Shown: positions 52,553-61,464 of the stretch, one piece after another | Numbering within the stretch: position 1 is the stretch's first letter | Layout of the letters: each line of letters starts with the position of its first letter | Assembly: GCA_036227345.1 (NCBI GenBank) | Contig: CP109468.1 | Coordinates: 5,828,001-5,892,000 of the forward strand | Length of the DNA: 64,000 nucleotides | Source of the DNA: Streptomyces sp. NBC_01463 | GTDB lineage: Bacteria > Actinomycetota > Actinomycetes > Streptomycetales > Streptomycetaceae | Reading direction: 5' to 3' | Translations under genes and position numbers: made by a program | Notes under the pieces: generated by a model | Database searches by the model: none | What the model saw: only the letters and a program-made list of their open reading frames with translations | Told to the model about the DNA's origin: nothing

Positions 52553-53940
52553 TGGAAACGACCTACAACGTCAAGGTCTGGAAGATCTCGACGTACAAGG
52601 GAGCACGAGGCACCACGTACACCGTGCGATGGACCTTGGACGGCAACGAGCAGCGGGCTCCGTTCGCGACACGAGCACTCGCGGACGCCTTCCGCTCCGA
52701 GCTGGTCAGCGCGACCAGGCGCGGTGAGGCATTCAGCTTCAGCACGGGGCGGCCCGTCTCCCATCAGACGGGCGCCACTGCCGTGAACTGGTACGACTTC
52801 GCTGTCCAGTTCGCCGACCTCCAATGGGATCGGACGGCCGGCAACAGCCGGAAGAACACATCCAAGGCGCTCACGGCCACCACGGTTGCTCTGCTGCGGA
52901 CGCCACCGACAGGCTTCCGGCCCGTCGACGTGCGCACAGCGCTGCGTGAGTTCGCCTTCAACACCAAGCGGCGCGAGGAGGCCCCGCCGGAGGTGTTGGC
53001 CATCCTCCGGTGGGTGGAACGGAACACGCTGTCCATGTCGGCCTGGGAGGACCCAGCGAAGGTGGACGGAGTTTTGCGGGCGTTCGACGTCCGGCTGGAC
53101 GGCACGCGAGCCGCTGCCAGCTCCGTAAAGCGAAATCGGCGTGTCCTCAACGTCGCCATGGAGCACGCCGTGAAGCGCAAGGTTCTGCGGACGAATCCCC
53201 TGCCGAAGGGCAGGGGAACCGCGCCGAAGACGTCGTCGGCGGTGGACAAGCGGGCAATCCTGAATACGGGCCAGGCGGCCCGACTGCTGGGCTGGGTGCG
53301 CAGCCGTTCCCGCGGTGGCCCCCGGCTGCACGCATTCTTCGCGCTGCTCTATTACGCAGGCCCGCGCCCCGAGGAGGCAGTGGCGATGCGGGTGCGGGAC
53401 ATCCGGCTGCCCGCCCCGGACGTTGCGGACCAGTGGTGCGAGCTGTTGTTCCACACGGCTCAGCCGGAGGTCGGCAAGAACTGGACCGACAGCGGAGCCA
53501 TCCACGAGGAGCGCGGATTGAAGGGGCGAGCCGCGGACGATACCCGCGTCGTCCCAGGACATCCGTCCCTCACAAGGATCCTGCGCGAGCACATCAAGGC
53601 TGAGGAACTGAAGTCGAGCGACCTGCTGTTCCAGGGGGAGAGGGGCGAGTTGCTTGCCGGGTCCGTCATTCGCCGCGCCTGGCGATCCGCGCGTGTGAAG
53701 GTCCTCACCCCTGATGAGTTCGCCTCACCTTTGGGCAAGCGGGTTTACGACCTGCGGCACACGAGGTTGACCAAGTGGCTCAACGACGGCATTCCGCCGG
53801 CACAGGTCGCGGAGTGGGCAGGGAACAGCGTGCCGATCCTGCTGGCCATCTACGCCCGCTGTGTGGCCGGTCAGCTCTCCGAGCTGAAGAAGCGGATGGA
53901 GGCGGGGGAGGACCTCCCCGAGCTGCCTGACGCGGGCTGA
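52552..53940 (+). CDS. int: Tyrosine recombinase integrase
   Basis: This 462-residue phage-type integrase has an N-terminal arm- and core-binding region, then a catalytic domain with the first Arg in LLYYAGPRPEEAVAMR near residue 273, the RHTR box in YDLRHTRLTKWLN near 402, the Trp/His position in EWAGNSVP, and the nucleophilic Tyr in AIYARC near 433. It catalyses attP x attB recombination at tRNA-Arg. The 198-bp gap to attR is typical for an int-proximal attachment site. Confidence 0.93.
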   Translation: METTYNVKVWKISTYKGARGTTYTVRWTLDGNEQRAPFATRALADAFRSELVSATRRGEAFSFSTGRPVSHQTGATAVNWYDFAVQFADLQWDRTAGNSRKNTSKALTATTVALLRTPPTGFRPVDVRTALREFAFNTKRREEAPPEVLAILRWVERNTLSMSAWEDPAKVDGVLRAFDVRLDGTRAAASSVKRNRRVLNVAMEHAVKRKVLRTNPLPKGRGTAPKTSSAVDKRAILNTGQAARLLGWVRSRSRGGPRLHAFFALLYYAGPRPEEAVAMRVRDIRLPAPDVADQWCELLFHTAQPEVGKNWTDSGAIHEERGLKGRAADDTRVVPGHPSLTRILREHIKAEELKSSDLLFQGERGELLAGSVIRRAWRSARVKVLTPDEFASPLGKRVYDLRHTRLTKWLNDGIPPAQVAEWAGNSVPILLAIYARCVAGQLSELKKRMEAGEDLPELPDAG

Positions 53941-54098
53941 TGGGGCGCGGAGAACTTCTCCGCGCATTCTCCGTGGCCACCCGTAGAAACCCGGTGACAG
54001 CCGGACAGTGCCGGACCGTCCTCGCAGCCTCACGGGGCCGGTCCGGCGCTTACGTGCCCTCTACGGGCCACGCTCTAGTGTGCGTCTGACCAGCGAAA

Positions 54099-54121
54099 AG
54101 GCCCTCCGGGGTGGAGGGCCT
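54099..54121 (-). terminator. Element-borne replacement terminator for tRNA-Arg
   Basis: AGGCCCTCC (54099-54107) and GGAGGGCCT (54113-54121) form a 9-bp stem with a run of A at 54096-54099, a minus-strand rho-independent terminator. It lies just inside the element, 3' of the reconstituted tRNA. Its stem is identical to that of the displaced chromosomal terminator at 37438-37459, but the loop and flanks differ. Confidence 0.8.
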
Positions 54122-54137
54122 CAAAATGGTGCGACCT

Positions 54138-54182
54138 GTGCGCCCCCGGCAGGACTCGAACCTGCGGCCAAGCGCTTAGAAG
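54138..54182 (-). repeat. attR core: 3' part of the intact tRNA-Arg
   Basis: These 45 bases are identical to attL (37475-37519). The left boundary differs immediately outside (T versus G) and the right boundary after 54182 (G versus A). Here the core joins the tRNA 5' half, so the tRNA stays functional. Confidence 0.92.
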
Positions 54183-54213
54183 GCGCCTGCTCTATCCACT
54201 GAGCTACGGGGGC
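54141..54213 (-). tRNA. tRNA-Arg (anticodon UCU)
   Basis: This is a 73-nt tRNA on the minus strand. The acceptor stem is GCCCCCG/CGGGGGC with discriminator G. The D-arm is GCTC/GAGC, the anticodon stem GGCGC/GCGCT with loop CTTCTAA (anticodon TCT), and the T-arm GCAGG/CCTGC with TTCGAGT. CCA is not encoded. It reads AGA codons. Its 3' portion forms attR of the integrated element. Confidence 0.95.
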
Positions 54214-54522
54214 CGGTGGTGGCCTCGGTGGCCTGGAGCCCCTGGGACCCGGGCGGTCCGTGACCTTGCCGGGACAAGGATAGGGCTCCGATTGACTCGT
54301 CCCGGTTGCTTCACCTGCGTGGCACGATGTGGAGGTTCGGTGAAGCGAGACGATAATCGCAGGTAGGTGCGATTCCTGCACCGCTTTTGGCGCCTCACGC
54401 CCCGGGTGTTGTGCACTCGTTATGCCTGCGCCCCACTCGTCCCGTCTGTCCGGACGGGGGAACCGGCGCGCAGAGGTGGCTATACGCTTCAAAAAGGCGC
54501 CAAAATTGGGCATTCTTCGCAT
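54214..54522. other. Gap between tRNA-Arg and the dynamin operon
   Basis: No gene is seen. It must carry the divergent promoters of the tRNA (minus) and the dynamin operon (plus). TTTTGGCGCC (54385-54394) and its exact complement GGCGCCAAAA (54496-54505) form a 10-bp pair 101 bp apart, the second copy ending 17 bp before the dynA start. CCCGTC/GACGGG makes a small hairpin between them. Confidence 0.5.
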
Positions 54523-56184
54523 GTGGTGACCTTGGACGTACGGCCTCAGCTCATCGACGCACTTTCCGCCCTGCGCGACCGTGTCGCTGCCGTGCGTCTT
54601 CCACTCCCGCTCCCAGGAGCTCCACGCGCCCGGCAGACCAGGATCGAACTGCTCGCCCAGCTCGACGACTACCTGCTGCCCAGGCTCAAGGACCCCGAGG
54701 CACCCCTCCTCGCGGTCATCGGCGGATCCACCGGCGCGGGCAAGTCCACGCTCGTGAACTCCCTCGTCGGACGCCGGGTCAGCGAGGCCGGCGTGCTACG
54801 GCCGACCACGCGGACACCGGTGCTCGTCTGCCACCCGGACGACCAGCACTGGTTCGCCGGGATCCGGGTGCTGCCCCAGCTCACCCGGGTCTGGCTGCCG
54901 CCCGAGGAGTCGGCCGACCCCGGCCAGTGCGACGACCTCGACGGCCTCGACGGGAGCGCGGCCGAGGAAGGGACCGCGCTGCGCGTCGAGACCGCCCCCG
55001 GACTTCCGCGCGGACTCGCCCTGCTGGACGCCCCCGACATCGACTCCCTCGTCGTACGCAACCGTGTGCTGGCCGCCGAACTCATCTGCGCGGCGGACAT
55101 CTGGGTCATGGTGACCACCGCCTCCCGCTACGCCGACGCCGTGCCCTGGCACCTGCTGCGCACCGCCAAGGAGTACGACGCCTCCCTCGTCACCGTCCTC
55201 GACCGGGTGCCGCACCAGGTCATCGCCGAGGTGTCGCGGCAGTACGGCGCGCTGCTCACCAAGGCCGGGCTCGGCGAGGTGCCCCGCTTCACCATCCCCG
55301 AACTGCCGGAGTCGGCGGGCGGCGGCAGCGGGCTGCTGCCCACCACCGCCGTCGCCCCGCTCCGCGCCTGGCTCACCCACCGCGCGCAGGACCCGGCGGC
55401 CCGCCAGCAGGCGGTCGGCCGGACGGCGGCCGGCGTCATCGACTCCCTCGACGTCCGGATGCCGGCGCTCGCCGGAGCCGTGGCGGCCCAGTACGCGGCC
55501 GCCGTACGGCTGACCGGTGTGGTCGAGGAGGCGTACCGGACGGAAGGCGCACGCGTCCGGCGGCGGCTCCAGAACGGCGGCGCGCTGGCCGGCGACGCCC
55601 GGACCCGGTGGCGCGGCTACCCGCTGTACAGCACGTCCGAGGAAGTGCTCGAAGCGCTCGTGGAGTCCCTGGCCGCGCTCCTGGAGTGCGCGGTGGCCGC
55701 CGCCGACGAACAGATCCGTACGACATGGCGGCGGGAGCCGGCCGCCGGCGCGTTCGCCTTCGAGGCGTCGGGCCGCGAGGCCGGTGGCTGGGGGCCCGCC
55801 GAGGACATCCGGGGCCGGATCGACATGACCGTACGCCGCTGGCGCCGGGTCCTGGAGGAACTGGCCGAGGAGGAGGTGCGCCTCATGGAACGCAACACCG
55901 CACCCGACACCGAGACCGTCGCCACCCTCCTCGCCGCGGCCCTCCTCGGCGGACGCCGCGCCCGCACCGCAGGGGAGCAACTGGCCGAACGCATCGGAGC
56001 CCAGGGCGCCCTGCGGCTCCGTGACAAGGGCGGGGCCCTGCTCACCACCTACCTCGACCAGGTGCTCGGCGGCGAACGCGACCGCCGGCTCGCCCCGCTG
56101 GACGCGCTCGACGTGGCCCCCGAGCCGCAGGCCGAACTGATCGCCGCCCTGTCCGTACTGCAGAAGGAGAGGTGGCAGCGATGA
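54523..56184 (+). CDS. dynA: Dynamin-like GTPase (DynA-type)
   Basis: This 553-residue GTPase has P-loop [22 protein letters not shown] near residue 67, switch region [12 protein letters not shown]3 motif LLDAPDID near 170, and VTVLDRV as the likely G4 strand. A long helical stalk-like C-terminal region follows, with no obvious membrane helix. Streptomyces encodes a paired dynamin system, DynA/DynB, that stabilises sporulation septa. This operon next to an ssbB-type gene matches that locus as I recall it. GTG at 54523 or 54526 is the start; no ribosome site is visible, so the transcript may be leaderless or poorly translated. Confidence 0.75.
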   Translation: MVTLDVRPQLIDALSALRDRVAAVRLPLPLPGAPRARQTRIELLAQLDDYLLPRLKDPEAPLLAVIGGSTGAGKSTLVNSLVGRRVSEAGVLRPTTRTPVLVCHPDDQHWFAGIRVLPQLTRVWLPPEESADPGQCDDLDGLDGSAAEEGTALRVETAPGLPRGLALLDAPDIDSLVVRNRVLAAELICAADIWVMVTTASRYADAVPWHLLRTAKEYDASLVTVLDRVPHQVIAEVSRQYGALLTKAGLGEVPRFTIPELPESAGGGSGLLPTTAVAPLRAWLTHRAQDPAARQQAVGRTAAGVIDSLDVRMPALAGAVAAQYAAAVRLTGVVEEAYRTEGARVRRRLQNGGALAGDARTRWRGYPLYSTSEEVLEALVESLAALLECAVAAADEQIRTTWRREPAAGAFAFEASGREAGGWGPAEDIRGRIDMTVRRWRRVLEELAEEEVRLMERNTAPDTETVATLLAAALLGGRRARTAGEQLAERIGAQGALRLRDKGGALLTTYLDQVLGGERDRRLAPLDALDVAPEPQAELIAALSVLQKERWQR

Positions 56185-58160
56185 CTGCCGTCACTGACGA
56201 AGGTCCGGGACAGAGCGGGGGCCGGGCCCCCCGGGCCCAGGCACCGGCGGCCGGAGCCGCCCCGGAGGCCTCCGCCTCCGCCGGGGGCCCCGGGACCGAC
56301 CGGGAGCGGCCGCCCGGCGGCTGGGACGACGGGCTCATCGCCCGCCGCGCCACCCCCGCCACCGAGGAGTCCGCACCGGCCGCGCCGGACGAGGCGCCCC
56401 CGGAGGACCAGGAGGACGACGTACGTCCTCAGGTCGAGGCGTACGTTCCCTCCGGCAGCCCGCTCAGCCCCCGCCTGGACGCCCTGCGCGAGCTCGTCGG
56501 GCTGTCCAGGGCCCGGCTGGAGAGGACCGACCTGGCCGAGGCGGGCCGGGTCCTCGACGAGGCGGCGGCCCGGCAGCGGCTCTCCTCCCGGCACACCGTC
56601 GTCGCCATCGCCGGGGCGAGCGGCAGCGGCAAGTCGACGCTCTTCAACTCCCTCGCGGGCGCCCAGATCTCCGAGACCGGACTCCGCAGGCCCACCACCG
56701 CCTCGCCCCTGGCCTGTTCCTGGACGGACGGGGCGGCGGGACTGCTGGACCGGCTCGCGATCCCCGGACGGCTCCGGCGCAGGCCACAGGCCGGCGCGAC
56801 CGCGTCCGACGAGGCGCTCCAGGGCCTCGTCCTGGTCGACCTGCCCGACCACGACTCGGCGGCACGCGGCCACCGCGACCAGGTGGACCGGGTGCTGGCG
56901 CTGGTCGACGCGGTGATCTGGGTGGTGGACCCGGAGAAGTACGCGGACGCGGCCCTGCACGAGCGCTATCTGCGGCCGCTCGCCGGGCACGCGGAGGTCA
57001 CCTTCGTGGTCCTCAACCAGATCGACCGGCTGCCCGGCGAGGCCGCCGACCTCGTCCTGGACGATCTGCGCCGGCTCCTCGACGAGGACGGCATGGCCCT
57101 GGGCGAACACGGCGAACCCGGCGCCACCGTCCTGTCCCTGTCCGCGCTCACCGGTGACGGGGTGGGTGAACTGCGCGAACTGCTCGGCCGGTTCGTCCAG
57201 GACCGTACGGCGGCGACCCGCCGGCTCTCGGCGGACGTGGACGCCGCCGCGGCCAGGCTCCGGCCCGTGTACGTCGCCGAGGGGCGGCCGGGACTGGGGG
57301 AGCGGGCCCGGGAGGAGTTCGCCGACCGGCTCGCGGAGGCGGTCGGCGCGGCCGCCGCCGGACAGGCGGCCGAACGCGAATGGCGCCGCAACGCCGGACG
57401 GGCGTGCGGCACGCCGTGGCTGCGGCTGTGGCGCTGGTACGAGTCGACCAGGCAGCCCGGAAGCCTGGACCGGGCGGCCCTCGACGCGCCGCCCGAGGAA
57501 CGCCTCACCGCCCGCCAACGGGTCGAACAGGCGGTCCGCACCGTGGCGGACGACGCCGCGGACGGGCTGCCCGGGCCGTGGGCGCAGGCGGTGCGCGAGG
57601 CCGCGGTGCACGGGGCGCAGGGACTCCCCGAGGCACTCGACGAACTGGCCGGCCGATCGGCTGCCACCGCCACGGGTACGGGCACGGGCACGGGCGCAGG
57701 TGGCACGGCTGGCACCGCCACGGACACCGCGACCGGTTCACGCACCGGGAACCGTGGCTCAACGGCCCAGCCGCACGCGGCCCGCGGTACGAAGCCCCCG
57801 CGTCCGGCCTGGTGGCCGGCGGCCGTGCTGGCCCAGGTGGCGATGACGCTGCTGCAGATCTTCGGCGGCCTGTGGCTGGCGGGCCAGATCATCGGGGTAC
57901 TGGAGCCGGGACTGCTGGTGCCTGCTCTGGTGATGCTCGCGGGCATCATCGGCGGCCCGTTGGTGGAGTGGTCGTGCGCGGCGGCGGCCCGGGGACCGGC
58001 GCGGCGGTACGGCCAGGAGGCCGAACGGCGGCTGCGCGAGGCGTCGGCGGCCTGCGGGCGGGCCCGGGTGCTCGATCCGGTGTCGGCGGAACTCGTCCGC
58101 TACCGGGAGGTGCGCGAGCGCTTTGTGGCGGTGACGGAGTTTTCCACAACGGGCCGTTAG
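56181..58160 (+). CDS. dynB: Dynamin-like GTPase with membrane hairpin (DynB-type)
   Basis: This is a 659-residue protein. A Pro/Ala/Glu-rich disordered N-terminus of ~90 residues precedes a GTPase domain with P-loop [17 protein letters not shown] near residue 145, G3 [10 protein letters not shown] near 220 and G4 VLNQIDRL near 279. A helical region follows, then two closely spaced transmembrane helices at about 548-605 ([41 protein letters not shown]), the membrane anchor expected for DynB. It is coupled to dynA by ATGA. It likely assembles with DynA at sporulation septa. Confidence 0.77.
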   Translation: MTAVTDEGPGQSGGRAPRAQAPAAGAAPEASASAGGPGTDRERPPGGWDDGLIARRATPATEESAPAAPDEAPPEDQEDDVRPQVEAYVPSGSPLSPRLDALRELVGLSRARLERTDLAEAGRVLDEAAARQRLSSRHTVVAIAGASGSGKSTLFNSLAGAQISETGLRRPTTASPLACSWTDGAAGLLDRLAIPGRLRRRPQAGATASDEALQGLVLVDLPDHDSAARGHRDQVDRVLALVDAVIWVVDPEKYADAALHERYLRPLAGHAEVTFVVLNQIDRLPGEAADLVLDDLRRLLDEDGMALGEHGEPGATVLSLSALTGDGVGELRELLGRFVQDRTAATRRLSADVDAAAARLRPVYVAEGRPGLGERAREEFADRLAEAVGAAAAGQAAEREWRRNAGRACGTPWLRLWRWYESTRQPGSLDRAALDAPPEERLTARQRVEQAVRTVADDAADGLPGPWAQAVREAAVHGAQGLPEALDELAGRSAATATGTGTGTGAGGTAGTATDTATGSRTGNRGSTAQPHAARGTKPPRPAWWPAAVLAQVAMTLLQIFGGLWLAGQIIGVLEPGLLVPALVMLAGIIGGPLVEWSCAAAARGPARRYGQEAERRLREASAACGRARVLDPVSAELVRYREVRERFVAVTEFSTTGR

Positions 58161-58205
58161 TCCACAGGCCTCAGCAGGAATTCCGCCTCCCCTTCAGCAT
58201 GGGAT

Positions 58206-58235
58206 CAGTGACCGGACGCAAGGGTGCGGTCACTG
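58206..58235. promoter_or_regulatory. Inverted repeat upstream of the SSB gene
   Basis: CAGTGACCG (58206-58214) and CGGTCACTG (58227-58235) are a perfect 9-bp inverted repeat with a 12-base centre, 28 bp before the SSB start codon. It could be an operator or a leader hairpin. Confidence 0.45.
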
Positions 58236-58262
58236 AATCCGGACCGAAGGGGAGGCGGAGTC

Positions 58263-58865
58263 ATGAACGAGACCTTGGTGACGCTGGTGGGGAATGCGGC
58301 GACCGGTGTGGAGTTCCGGGACACCGCGAGCGGGGGAATGGCGCGATTCCGGTTCGCGGTGACGCCGAGGCGCTGGGACCGGGAGAAGGAGCTCTGGACG
58401 GACGGGCACACCAGCTTCTACACCGTGTGGGCCTGGCGCACCCTGGCATCGAATCTGTCGGGTTCCGTTTCCGTCGGGGAACCGCTGGTGGTGCACGGCA
58501 GGCTGAAGGTGCGTGAGGAGGAGCGGGAGGGGCAGCGCCGGACGTTCGTGGACATCGAGGCGATGGCGGTGGGACACGATCTGACCCGGGGGACGGCGGC
58601 GTTCCGGCGCGTGGTCAGGGGCGACCCGGGCCTGACGGCCCGGACCGGGCGCACGGTGACCGGCGAGCCGGACCAGTGGGCGGTACGGGACGGCCAGGGC
58701 AGGCCGAAGCCACCGGCGGAGACGGCGGCAGCGGAGACGACGGCTCAGGCACCGCCACGGGCCCCGGAGGACGAGCCGACAACGGCCGGCCGGCCGGAAC
58801 GGCCGCCGACACGACGCCGGACGACACGTCAGAAGCCTGCCCCCGAGCTGGTTTCCGCCCCCTGA
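58263..58865 (+). CDS. ssbB: Single-stranded DNA-binding protein (SsbB-type)
   Basis: This is a 200-residue protein. The first ~110 residues form an OB fold of SSB type (ETLVTLVGNAATGVEFRDT, FRFAVTPRRW, FYTVWAWRTLASNLSGSVSVGEPLVVHGRLKVREEE). The tail is long, Pro/Thr/Arg-rich and lacks the acidic DDDxPF tip of replicative SSB. That absence and the position after the dynamin pair fit SsbB, the sporulation-related paralogue that aids chromosome segregation. GGAGGCGGAG lies upstream of the ATG. Confidence 0.87.
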   Translation: MNETLVTLVGNAATGVEFRDTASGGMARFRFAVTPRRWDREKELWTDGHTSFYTVWAWRTLASNLSGSVSVGEPLVVHGRLKVREEEREGQRRTFVDIEAMAVGHDLTRGTAAFRRVVRGDPGLTARTGRTVTGEPDQWAVRDGQGRPKPPAETAAAETTAQAPPRAPEDEPTTAGRPERPPTRRRTTRQKPAPELVSAP

Positions 58866-58965
58866 CGAACCCCCTGAAAAACCGCCTGACGAACCACCTG
58901 GCGGGCGAGACGTGCTCCGGGCTCGGGAGGGGTTCCGGGCCCGGACCCGGGACGTTACCCGGGAT

Positions 58966-58988
58966 AACGATTCCGATTCGGAATGGTT
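58966..58988. promoter_or_regulatory. Near-perfect palindrome upstream of the thioester protein gene
   Basis: ATTCCGA-T-TCGGAAT (58970-58984) is perfect and extends to AACGATTCCGA/TCGGAATGGTT with one mismatch. It lies about 140 bp before the surface-protein start codon in a 260-bp gap and looks like a TetR- or MarR-type operator. Confidence 0.45.
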
Positions 58989-59125
58989 GTCGGACGGTAT
59001 GACGGGGGACTGTGCATCGCCCGGTCCTTAGGATTCCTCAGTACTCACAGGGCACTTGAGTCGGCTGGCGGGACATTCCCCTGCACGCGCACCGGGCGTG
59101 AGGGTCTCGCCCGGAGGGGAATTCT

Positions 59126-60574
59126 GTGTTTTCTGCTTCTTCAGCGACCGCTTCGTCATCCTCGGCGACGGCCGGCACACGACGGGGCTCGGGCGCAGCC
59201 CGACTGGCCGTCGGGGTGCTGGCATCCGCTCTGGTCATGGCCGGCGCCCTCGCCGGCGCGGGCGGCGCCGTCGCCGACGAGGCACCGCAGCACCAGGGCG
59301 GCGCGACCGCGGCCCTGGACGGGCTGAAGACCTTCGACACCGCGGTCCTCCGCACGGACGGCAAGGACCAGCAGCTGCCCGCCGGGCTCTTCGAGATGAC
59401 GGTCGACGGCGGCGGCAAGCTCAAGACCTACTGCATCGACATCCACAACCCCACCCAGGACCAGGCCAAGTACCTGGAGACCCCCTGGAACCAGACCTCG
59501 CTCGGCGCCAACAAGAACGCCGGCCGGATCCGCTGGATCCTGGAGCACTCCTACCCGCAGACGGACGACCTCCAGGCACTCGCGAAGGAGGCCGGGACGG
59601 GCCCCCTCACCGAGCGCACCGCGGCGGCCGGCACGCAGGTGGCCATCTGGCGCTACTCGGACGACGCCGACGTCAGGGCATCCGACGCCCAGGCGGAGAA
59701 GCTCGCCGACTGGCTGGAGAAGTCCGCCACCGACACCGCCGAACCCAAGGCGTCCCTGGCCCTGGACCCGGGCGCGGTGTCCGGCCGCTCCGGTGAGCGG
59801 ATCGGCCCGGTCACCGTCCGCACCAACGCCGGACAGGTCTCCGTGACCCCGCCCGCCGACTCCGCCAGCGGCGTGAAGATCACCGACAAGAAGGGCAAGG
59901 CCGTCACCACGGCGGCCAACGGCTCCCAGCTCTTCTTCGACGTGCCGGCCGACGCGGCGGACGGTTCCGCGTCCCTGACCGTCCAGGCCACCACCTCGGT
60001 CCCCGTCGGACGGGCCTTCGCCGGCGCCACCAAGAGCCAGACCCAGATCCTGGCCGGCTCCAGCGAGTCCACGGTCTCCGCGACCGCCACCGCCACCTGG
60101 GCGGGCAAGGGCGCGATCCCCGCGGTGACCGCGAAGAAGAACTGCGCCAAGGGCGGCGTGGACGTCACCGCGAGCAACAAGGGCGACGCCCCCTTCACCT
60201 TCGACCTGGCCGGCGCACAGCACACCGTGCAGCCCGGCAAGTCGGAGACGGTGACCGTCCCGGTGGCCGAGGACCAGGCGTACGACGTCACGGTCACCGG
60301 CCCGGGCGGCTTCACCCGCACCTTCAAGGGCGTCCTGGACTGCAAGACGACCGGCACGGACACCGGCGGCCTCGACGTCCAGACGGCCGACCAGCCCGTC
60401 ACGACCACCGCCACGGCAGGCGGCAGCACGGCCGGCGCCGAAGGCAACCTGGCCGAGACCGGAAGCTCCAACGCCACCCCGATCATCGCGGGCATCGCGA
60501 TCGCCCTGGTCGTCATCGGCGGCGGCGCGGTCTTCTTCCTCCGCCGCCGCAAGGACCAGTCCACCGGCGAGTAA
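59126..60574 (+). CDS. Sortase-anchored surface protein with Cys-Gln thioester domain
   Basis: This is a 482-residue secreted protein. The N-terminal signal peptide runs to AVADEAPQ. A thioester domain follows, with Cys in LKTYCIDIHNPTQ near residue 102 and Gln in AAGTQVAIWRYSD near 170, the pair that forms an intramolecular thioester in adhesins. Two or three beta-rich repeats come next. C-terminal LAETG near 441, a membrane helix (IIAGIAIALVVIGGGAVFF) and RRRK make a sortase signal of class E type. It is covalently fixed to the wall and may attach to surfaces or nutrients. GTG at 59126 follows GGAGGGG. Confidence 0.9.
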   Translation: MFSASSATASSSSATAGTRRGSGAARLAVGVLASALVMAGALAGAGGAVADEAPQHQGGATAALDGLKTFDTAVLRTDGKDQQLPAGLFEMTVDGGGKLKTYCIDIHNPTQDQAKYLETPWNQTSLGANKNAGRIRWILEHSYPQTDDLQALAKEAGTGPLTERTAAAGTQVAIWRYSDDADVRASDAQAEKLADWLEKSATDTAEPKASLALDPGAVSGRSGERIGPVTVRTNAGQVSVTPPADSASGVKITDKKGKAVTTAANGSQLFFDVPADAADGSASLTVQATTSVPVGRAFAGATKSQTQILAGSSESTVSATATATWAGKGAIPAVTAKKNCAKGGVDVTASNKGDAPFTFDLAGAQHTVQPGKSETVTVPVAEDQAYDVTVTGPGGFTRTFKGVLDCKTTGTDTGGLDVQTADQPVTTTATAGGSTAGAEGNLAETGSSNATPIIAGIAIALVVIGGGAVFFLRRRKDQSTGE

Positions 60575-60611
60575 CGAGCACCCCCGCCAGGCGCACGGCA
60601 CGACGCCCTGA

Positions 60612-60649
60612 CCACTGCCCCGTACGGCTTCGGCCGGCCGGGGCAGTGG
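60612..60649. terminator. Terminator hairpin after the surface protein gene
   Basis: CCACTGCCCCG (60612-60622) and CGGGGCAGTGG (60639-60649) form a perfect 11-bp stem with a 16-nt loop between convergent genes. It can serve both strands. Confidence 0.75.
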
Positions 60650-60711
60650 CGTATTCGGGCCGGAATCCCGCGGTGCGCGAGCGGGACCGCGGCCCGCGCG
60701 GTACGAGGTCG

Positions 60712-61290
60712 CTAGGAGCCGGCCGGAGGACGACCCTCTGGGCCCGGCCCCACTCCCAGATCCGCTCGCATGACATTGCGCATGTGGTCCCATCGTTCCC
60801 AGAGCAGCGGGAAGTCCGTTGCCCGGATCTCCTCGAAGGAGCCATCGGCGTCCGGGTGTCCTTCCGCCAGAGACATGATCCGGCGGTACACCTCCGACAG
60901 CGCCGCGGTCATACCGTCCAGCTCGACCAGTACCGTCCCGGACACGATCAGCTGGGCCTCGGCGAACGTCGAATGATGGTCGCGTCTCGCCTCCTCGACA
61001 GCCTCTCGTCCCTCCGGGGTGGCCTGCCCCCTGTCGAAGTCCCAGAGGAAGTCCATCAGACGTGTCCGGTAGAGACGGAAGGCCGCGTTGACCGTCACGT
61101 AGCAGTCGCGTCGACGGATCAGCTCCGAAACCTGCTGCTCGCGAAGCCACTGGGCGTGAGCCGCTCGTTGCTCACGATCGAACTGTTCCGCCTGGACGCG
61201 TGCGACCACTCGTTGTGCGAGAAGCGGTGAGAGCAGGGTGCCGGTTACGCCGACTGTCGCAACGACGAGCGCAAGCGTGGTGCTGCCCAT
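60712..61290 (-). CDS. Hypothetical membrane-anchored coiled-coil protein
   Basis: This is a 192-residue protein. One N-terminal helix (STTLALVVATVGVTGTLLSPLLA) is followed by a charged, helical cytoplasmic part (QRVVARVQAEQFDREQRAAHAQWLREQQVSELIRRRDCYVTVNAAF). Many Streptomyces genomes have similar single-pass proteins of unknown function. ATG at 61290 has GGGGGAC upstream. Its layout (short TM plus helical domain) loosely parallels the AICE cargo partner at 39719, but no homology is evident. Confidence 0.7.
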   Translation of the reverse strand: MGSTTLALVVATVGVTGTLLSPLLAQRVVARVQAEQFDREQRAAHAQWLREQQVSELIRRRDCYVTVNAAFRLYRTRLMDFLWDFDRGQATPEGREAVEEARRDHHSTFAEAQLIVSGTVLVELDGMTAALSEVYRRIMSLAEGHPDADGSFEEIRATDFPLLWERWDHMRNVMRADLGVGPGPEGRPPAGS

Positions 61291-61464
61291 GGTGTCCCCC
61301 CAGAAGACGGCCCGGCCCTCCGCTGCCATCCTGCCCGGGGGGTGCTCCCTGCATTCGGCTCTGGCCGACCGGGCGCCGGCTCCGGACCCGCCCTGACTCG
61401 CGCCGGCTCCTGGACACTCCCTCGGCCTTCACCGGAGTCCGTCGAGCACGTCCTGAGCGGGAGT

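Larger units (their letters stand above)
37475..54182. mobile_element. Integrative and conjugative element (AICE) in tRNA-Arg, about 16.7 kb
   Basis: It is bounded by identical 45-bp direct repeats, 37475-37519 and 54138-54182, equal to the 3' part of tRNA-Arg(UCU). Inside are all AICE modules: xis and a tyrosine integrase at the right end, primase-polymerase plus helicase, an iteron-like array, a TraB/FtsK translocase with small transfer proteins, GntR and XRE regulators, and a Nudix protein. There is also a lower-GC cargo pair at the left end. All modules appear intact, so the element may be able to excise and transfer. Confidence 0.92.

Noticed and set aside
54340..54360. A WhiG-type promoter upstream of the dynamin operon
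   Set aside because: GACGATAA resembles the -10 part, but no matching TAAA element lies at the proper distance.
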